Assembly (NCBI GenBank): GCA_016794525.1 | Contig: JAEUJY010000141.1 | Span: forward strand, 186,001-250,000 | Length of the DNA stretch: 64,000 nucleotides | Origin: Myxococcales bacterium | GTDB taxonomy: Bacteria; Myxococcota_A; Polyangia; Haliangiales; Haliangiaceae | Reading direction: 5' to 3' | Part shown: positions 59,290 to 64,000 of the stretch, piece after piece | How positions within the stretch are numbered: the first letter of the stretch is position 1 | How the letters are laid out: every line of letters begins with the position of its first letter | Program-made: the position numbers and the translations under genes | Notes under the pieces: model-generated | Seen by the model: the letters and a program-made list of their open reading frames with translations, nothing else | Databases searched by the model: none | What the model was told of the DNA's origin: nothing

Positions 59290-62037
59290 ATGGGGACAGC
59301 CACCGATGCGCGCGCGGCGCGAGCCGCGCTGGAAGCCGGGACCACGCCACCCGCCGAGGCGCTGGCCGGGATCGTCGAGCTGGCCCGCGGCGCGCCCACC
59401 CGCGGCCAGCGCACCCACGCCTACGGGCTGCTCGGCGATCTGGCCGGCCGCGCGTTCGGCGCGCCGTGGGAGGTCGCCGAGCGCGCCGCGTTCGCGCTGC
59501 TCGAGCTGGCCCGCGTCGTCGACGCGCCCGACGAGCGACGCGCGCTGATCGTCGCGATGGGCCGCGGCTTCCGCAACGCGTGGCTCCTGCCCTACGTGCA
59601 CCGCCGGCTGTCCGACGCCGATCCCGAGACCGTCGCGGCCGCGGCCAGCGCCGCCGGCGGCCTCGGCTTCGCCGCGCTCGAGGAGGCGGTCGCCGAGCTG
59701 ATCACCGACGACGCACCCGCCACGCTGCGGCTGGCCGCGATCGCCGCGCTGGGCCGGATGGGCTCGACCGGCGCCGCGGCGCGGCTGGTGCCGCTGGTCC
59801 ACGGCGATCCCCGCGAGGCCGCCGCCGCGCTGACCGCGCTCACCGAGATCCGCTCGGGCGTCGCGATCGCCGCGGCCACCGCGCTCCTGGCCGCCGAGCT
59901 CGAGCCCGAGGTCACGGTCGCGGCGGTGCGCTACCTCGCCGAGCTGGGCGCGAAGGAGGTGCTGCCGGTGCTGCGGCGGCTGGCCCGCGACGACGACGCC
60001 GAGCTGCGCACCGCCGCCAGCTTCGCGTCGCGCGCGTGGAAGGCCGAGCAGCAGAAGGACGCCGGCGAGCGGTTCCTGGTGCCGCTGACCGAGCGCGATC
60101 GCGCGGTGCGCGCGGCGCTGGCCCGCCGGCTGCGGACGCTCGCGGTCGGCGAGGTGCTCGAGCACGCCGACGTGCTGCTCGGCGACGACGCCGAGGGCGT
60201 CGTGCAGGTGCTGGCCGAGCTGCGCGAGCCCGAGGTCACCAAGTACCTGCTCGGCCTGCTCGGCCGCGGCGAGCTGTCGGTGGTCGTGCGATCGCGCGCG
60301 GCGCTGGCGATCGAGGCCAACCAGCCGTGGGAGCGCGAGGCGCTGGCCGCGGTGATCACCGACGACGCGCAGCCCGAGGCGGTGCGGGTGGCCGCGGCGC
60401 AGACGATGGGCGCGTTCGCCGATCTCGACGAGCTGTACGCGCGGATCGGCGAGCTGGCCAAGGCCGCCGCCCCCGGGCTGCGCGGCGCGTTCCTGTGGGC
60501 GCTGCAGCTGGCGGCGCGGCCGAGCAAGCTGGTCGGCGCGCCGCGCAAGCAGACCGTCGACGCGGTCAAGGCCGCGCTGGCCGACGCCGACCCGCTGGTG
60601 CGCCGCCGCGCCGCGTACGTCGCGGGCAACCTGGCGCTGACCGAGCTGACCGCCGCGCTGATCGCCACCGCCCGTGGCGACGCCGACGACGATCAGCGGA
60701 TCGCGGTGTTCGTCGCGCTCGGCGAGCTGCGCGCCCCCGACGCCTTCGCCGACACCGTCGAGCTGGCCAGGAAACTCGACGCCACCGCCGGGCCGCGGGT
60801 GATCGTCGCGGCGCTGCGCGCGCTGTCGTCGATCGTCGCCGCCCACCCGTCGCTGCCGCTCGACCTGGGCCCGATCGCCGCCAAGGCCACCGGCTACCTC
60901 GGCCACGCCGACGCGCTGGTGCGCGAGGCCGCGGTGCGGATCGCCGGCCTCGCCCGCGGCGCGGTCTCGCCGCCGGCGGTGGTCAAGCTGGTCGGCGACG
61001 GGTCGCCGCGGGTGCGCGCCGAGGCGTTCACCGCGCTGGGCCGACTGGGCGCACGCGACGCCGAGCCGCTGCTCATCGCCGCGTTCCAGGACGCCGACCC
61101 GGCGATCCACGAGCGCGCCGCGCGCGCGCTGATCGAGCTGGGCGGCCGGCGCGCGCTCGAGGAGGTCGTCGGCTACGTCGCCGGCGACGGCGACGATCAG
61201 GCCCGGGCCCACGTCGCGGCGCACCTGACGATCGCGCCCGGCGAGGCCGCGCACTTCCTGCCCCGCCTCGACGCCGCGCTGGCCCGGCTCGGTCCCGACG
61301 ACGACGCCTACGAGCCGCTGCTGGCCGCCAAGCTGGAGCTGCTCGAGGCCCGGGCCGGCGGCGCCGCCAGCCCCGGCGACGTCGACGCCGCGATCGTCGG
61401 CGCGTTCCCGTCGTTCGAGCACTTCATCAAGCTCAAGGGCTTCGACACGCTGGTGAAGAGCGTGCGCACCGCCGAGGCGCTGTACCGCTCGACGTCGAGC
61501 CTGGCCGACGCCGACCAGTCGCCGCCGATCGTGCTGTGGATGAAGGTGCTCGAGAACTACGTCCACGCCTGGCTGGGCCAGCGGCTGTCGACGGTGCAGC
61601 GCGAGCCGACCGCGCTGTTCGAGTACGTCGACCGGGTCGCCGGCGCGTGGGGCACCTACCAGCGCTACGTCGGCGATCGCTGGAAAGATCACGTCGAGAT
61701 GGGCACGGCCAAGGTCGAGGTGCCGGCGCGCTCGCTGCCCAACACGCTGCGCGACTTTCAGGATCACAAGCGCAAGCGCCTCGACTCGCCGCTGTCGGTC
61801 ACCGAGTGGGCCCGGCTGATGGTGTTCTTCGCCGTCGACCACGCGTCGGGCGTGAAGAACCTGTTCAAGCTGCCGGCCAAGAGCGGCGATCAGATCATCC
61901 GCCTCGCCCACCGGCTACACACGCTGGCCGCGGTGCGCAACCTGGTCACCCACCGCGCCGCCGCCTCCGGCGCCACCCTCGACGCGTTCCGCAAGAGCTA
62001 CTACCTGTCGTTCGAGGATCTCGCGCAGATGGCGTGA
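59290..62037 (+). CDS. HEAT-repeat protein with possible HEPN-like C-terminal domain
   Basis: This 915-aa cytoplasmic protein is about 690 residues of HEAT repeats (AALGRMGSTGAAARLVPLVH, VRYLAELGAKEVLPVLRRLA, AFTALGRLGARDAEPLLIAA), and then a 210-residue helical domain. That domain has FPSFEHFIKLKGFDTLVKSV, a conserved acidic/Asn helix (ENYVHAWLG) and AAVRNLVTHRAA near 881-892. R883-x4-H888 fits the Rx4-6H motif of HEPN RNase/binding domains, and the Asp-rich context would suit a helical HEPN bundle, but the match is short. No signal peptide. Start is ATG 59290. The DsbA-like gene follows 42 bp downstream. Confidence 0.85.
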   Translation: MGTATDARAARAALEAGTTPPAEALAGIVELARGAPTRGQRTHAYGLLGDLAGRAFGAPWEVAERAAFALLELARVVDAPDERRALIVAMGRGFRNAWLLPYVHRRLSDADPETVAAAASAAGGLGFAALEEAVAELITDDAPATLRLAAIAALGRMGSTGAAARLVPLVHGDPREAAAALTALTEIRSGVAIAAATALLAAELEPEVTVAAVRYLAELGAKEVLPVLRRLARDDDAELRTAASFASRAWKAEQQKDAGERFLVPLTERDRAVRAALARRLRTLAVGEVLEHADVLLGDDAEGVVQVLAELREPEVTKYLLGLLGRGELSVVVRSRAALAIEANQPWEREALAAVITDDAQPEAVRVAAAQTMGAFADLDELYARIGELAKAAAPGLRGAFLWALQLAARPSKLVGAPRKQTVDAVKAALADADPLVRRRAAYVAGNLALTELTAALIATARGDADDDQRIAVFVALGELRAPDAFADTVELARKLDATAGPRVIVAALRALSSIVAAHPSLPLDLGPIAAKATGYLGHADALVREAAVRIAGLARGAVSPPAVVKLVGDGSPRVRAEAFTALGRLGARDAEPLLIAAFQDADPAIHERAARALIELGGRRALEEVVGYVAGDGDDQARAHVAAHLTIAPGEAAHFLPRLDAALARLGPDDDAYEPLLAAKLELLEARAGGAASPGDVDAAIVGAFPSFEHFIKLKGFDTLVKSVRTAEALYRSTSSLADADQSPPIVLWMKVLENYVHAWLGQRLSTVQREPTALFEYVDRVAGAWGTYQRYVGDRWKDHVEMGTAKVEVPARSLPNTLRDFQDHKRKRLDSPLSVTEWARLMVFFAVDHASGVKNLFKLPAKSGDQIIRLAHRLHTLAAVRNLVTHRAAASGATLDAFRKSYYLSFEDLAQMA

Positions 62038-62079
62038 CCGGCGCGGGCGCCGCCGCGATCCCACGTCTATATTGGGCGC

Positions 62080-62988
62080 ATGTCGCCTCGCTCCCTCGCC
62101 GCGGCCGCCGTGGCGCTGTCCCTCGTCGCCTGCCGGCCCGCGCCCGGCGGCGGCGGCACCGCCGAGCTCGCCGCGCGGCTCGATCGCGTCGAGGCCCGCC
62201 TCGACATCATCGCCAAGACGCTGGGCGGCGAGTCCACCCCCGACGGTCCGCCGGCCAGCGACCCGGTGCGGCTGGCGCGGGTCGAGGTCCAGCTGGGCAA
62301 GATCGTCGCGTTCCTCAAGCAGGCGGTGCCGGCCGAGGTCGACGACAGCCGCACCTACGCCATCCCGGTCGATCCCGACGACCTGACGCTGGGCCCGGCC
62401 GACGCCGCGGTGACGATCGTCGAGGCGTTCGAGTACCTGTGCCCGTACTGCGCGATGGTCGCGCCGACGATGGATCAGCTGCGCGCGCGCTACCCCAAGG
62501 ACGTGCGCATCGTCGGCAAGTACATGGTCATCCACGGCGAGCCGGCGCGGCCGTCGGGGCTGGCCGCGTGCGCCGCCGGCCGCCAGGGCAAGCTGGCGGC
62601 GCTCGGCCCGGCGCTGTGGGCCGCCATCTGGCCCAGCAGCGGGCAGCCGGATCGCAGCCAGGCCGAGGTCGGCGCGGTCGAGCAGGCGGCCAAGGCCGCC
62701 GGCGTCAACCTCACCCGCTACCGCGCCGACGTCGCCGATCCCGGCGCGTGCACCGCCTGGATGGAGCGCTCGGCCGCGACGCTGACCCAGTTCGGGGCCG
62801 GCGGTACGCCGTCGTTCTGGATCAACGGCAAGCCGTTCGACGGCCGCGACCTCGACGCGTTCAGCGAGGCGGTCGAGGCCGAGATCGCCAAGGTCAAGGC
62901 GTCGGGCATCGCCCCCGGCCGCTACTACCAGGAGGTCGTGCTCAGCAAGGGCGAGCCGGCCGCGGTGATGATCTCGCCGTTCGACTGA
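62080..62988 (+). CDS. DsbA-family thiol-disulfide lipoprotein
   Basis: This 302-aa lipoprotein has the signal MSPRSLAAAAVALSLVAC. Residues 28-85 form a coiled coil (ELAARLDRVEARLDIIAKTL). A DsbA/thioredoxin-like fold follows with redox motif CPYC (121-124) inside EAFEYLCPYCAMVAPTMDQL, the alpha insertion and the cis-Pro segment GGTPSFWINGKPF. It should form or isomerise disulfides in periplasmic proteins; the disulfide-rich surface proteins in this window would be clients. No DsbB homologue is visible. Confidence 0.92.
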   Translation: MSPRSLAAAAVALSLVACRPAPGGGGTAELAARLDRVEARLDIIAKTLGGESTPDGPPASDPVRLARVEVQLGKIVAFLKQAVPAEVDDSRTYAIPVDPDDLTLGPADAAVTIVEAFEYLCPYCAMVAPTMDQLRARYPKDVRIVGKYMVIHGEPARPSGLAACAAGRQGKLAALGPALWAAIWPSSGQPDRSQAEVGAVEQAAKAAGVNLTRYRADVADPGACTAWMERSAATLTQFGAGGTPSFWINGKPFDGRDLDAFSEAVEAEIAKVKASGIAPGRYYQEVVLSKGEPAAVMISPFD

Positions 62989-63012
62989 GCCGCGACGGGT
63001 ATGGCGACAGCG

Positions 63013-63262
63013 TCCCACGTGGGATCGGACCGTGATGTCCCACGTGGGAGCAGGCCGTGACGTCCCACGTGGGATCAGGCTGTGAAGTCCCACGTGGGAT
63101 CAGCCCACGACGTCCCACGGGGGATCAGGCCGTGATGTCCCACGGGGGATCAGCCCACGACGTCCCACGGGGGATCAACCCGCGATGTCCCACGGGGGAT
63201 CAAGCCGCGATGTCCCACGTGGGATCAGCCCACGACGTCCCACGGGGAATCAGAGCGAGCGC
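63013..63262. repeat. 25-bp palindromic tandem array, 10 units
   Basis: Ten units start at 63014 and repeat every 25 bp to 63239. Five have CCCACGTGGG (63014, 63039, 63064, 63089, 63214), four CCCACGGGGG (63114-63189) and the last CCCACGGGGA. The spacer reads mostly ATCAGGCCGTGATGT or ATCAGCCCACGACGT. Length, core and position match the array at 14512. It fills the gap between convergent genes: the DsbA-like stop at 62988 and the SDR stop at 63268. Spacers are conserved, so not CRISPR. Confidence 0.94.
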
Positions 63263-63267
63263 AGTCC

Positions 63268-64000
63268 TCAGCGCACACCCAGCTGCTGCTGGCACAACGC
63301 CCACAGCCGCTCCTGCGCGTCGACGTCATCGCGCCACTGGCAGGGGATGGCGAGGCGATCCTTGTAGAAGCCGGCGCTGCCGACGACCTCGGGGCTGGCC
63401 GCCAGCCACACCAGCACGTCGCCGCCCATGCGCGGGCTGCGCTGGGTCAGGAACGCGAGGCGGTTCAGCACGCCCCACAGGCCGCGCTGGCGGTGGGCGA
63501 TGTTGGTGCGGACGCCGCCCGGGTGCGCGACGTTGATCGTCGCGCCGGAACCCTCGAGCCGCCGCGCCCACGCCCACGCCAGCATGCGGTTGGCCTGCTT
63601 GCTCTGGCGGTAGGCCTTGATGCCGTTCCAGCCGCGGCGCGCCCAGTCGAGATCGTCGACGTCGAGATCGCCGGCCATCGTCGACGCGGTGTAGACGATC
63701 CGGCCCCGGGCCGCCCGCACCGAGTCGTGCAAGCGCGTGGTCAGCGCCTCGTAGGCGAGCACGTTGGTGACCCAGGCCTCCTCGAGGCCCTCGGCGGTGA
63801 TGACCCGCTGGCCGGGGTAGCAGCCGGCGTTGTTGATCAGCACGTCGAGCCGCGGGTGGGAGGTCGCGAGGCGGTCGCCCAGCGCGCGCACCTCCGCGAG
63901 GCGGCCGAGATCGGCGTGCTCGCCGGCCAAGCGGACGCGCGCCGCGCCGCGGGCCACCAGCGCGTCGATCGTCGCGGCGGCCTTGGCGGCGCTGCGGGCG
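63268..64000 (-). CDS. Short-chain dehydrogenase/reductase (5' end outside window)
   Basis: This partial SDR runs off the right edge; the visible 244 residues lack the N-terminal TGxxxGxG cofactor motif. The NNAG motif appears in LDVLINNAGCYPGQRV, the catalytic Tyr/Lys in YRQSK, and the upstream Ser in VYTASTMAGD. The end PGGVRTNIAHRQRG resembles retinol-dehydrogenase-type SDRs (classical subgroup, oxidising or reducing lipid-like alcohols or ketones). The ribosome-binding site is outside the window. The gene ends five bases after the 25-bp array. Confidence 0.88.
   Translation of the reverse strand, partial: ARSAAKAAATIDALVARGAARVRLAGEHADLGRLAEVRALGDRLATSHPRLDVLINNAGCYPGQRVITAEGLEEAWVTNVLAYEALTTRLHDSVRAARGRIVYTASTMAGDLDVDDLDWARRGWNGIKAYRQSKQANRMLAWAWARRLEGSGATINVAHPGGVRTNIAHRQRGLWGVLNRLAFLTQRSPRMGGDVLVWLAASPEVVGSAGFYKDRLAIPCQWRDDVDAQERLWALCQQQLGVR

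Overview
This is a very GC-rich (roughly 70-75% G+C by eye), gene-dense stretch of what looks like a Myxococcota (deltaproteobacterial) chromosome. The evidence is four Hanks-type Ser/Thr kinases fused to large sensor or ATPase modules, two FHA-domain sigma54 activators, a cluster of lipoproteins and MYXO-CTERM surface proteins with myxobacterial Cys-rich repeats, an ADYC-domain lipoprotein, and GTG/TTG starts with few Shine-Dalgarno sequences. A Kofleriaceae/Haliangiales-like relative is my guess; the sequence alone does not fix the genus. I saw no rRNA, tRNA, prophage, IS element or CRISPR.

Layout. 1-10.5 kb: psuG, hexamer microsatellites, small lipoproteins, an acyl-CoA dehydrogenase, two paralogous lipoproteins flanking a VF530-type small gene, an FHA/sigma54 activator with paired palindromes at its 5' end, and an M15-like peptidase. 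10.6-18.3 kb: a 1202-aa kinase-ATPase-helical protein, then a 1.2-kb gene-free region built of hexamer repeats around a 22-unit, 25-bp palindromic tandem array, then gluQ, a YbaN-like membrane protein and secreted proteins. 18.4-24.6 kb: a kinase with a WD40-like propeller and a divergent HEAT-repeat protein. 24.6-30.9 kb: a tightly coupled minus-strand operon (46-aa ORF, MoxR ATPase, bpX5-like protein, degenerate vWA plus propeller, bpX6-like plus helical solenoid plus propeller). I read this as a MoxR-vWA-beta-propeller ternary conflict system. 31-38.4 kb: a membrane kinase divergent from that operon, a second FHA/sigma54 activator, and a kinase-nSTAND-FGE giant.

38.5-51.1 kb is a cell-surface region: an ADYC lipoprotein with an 18-bp in-frame repeat, exonuclease III, a trypsin-like protease and a BNR-type propeller (both MYXO-CTERM), a PHA-system protein, SixA, a 1480-aa fusion of a Cys-rich MYXO-CTERM protein with an OmpA-type porin, and a Tat-exported phosphoesterase. 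51.1-59.1 kb: an amine oxidase, an arrestin-like small protein, two tandem eukaryote-type (LSMT/SETD-like) SET-domain proteins, a cholesterol-dependent-cytolysin-like lipoprotein with an unusual C-terminus, and a MenH-like hydrolase. 59.3-64 kb: a HEAT protein with a possible HEPN-like tail, a DsbA-like lipoprotein, a second array (10 units) of the same 25-bp palindromic repeat, and an SDR cut by the window end.

The strongest leads are the ternary operon with its leader ORF and upstream nested dyad, the two 25-bp palindromic arrays (both between convergent genes), the SET pair beside the cytolysin-like gene, and the MYXO-CTERM/OmpA fusion. All family names come from reading motifs; no database search was run.
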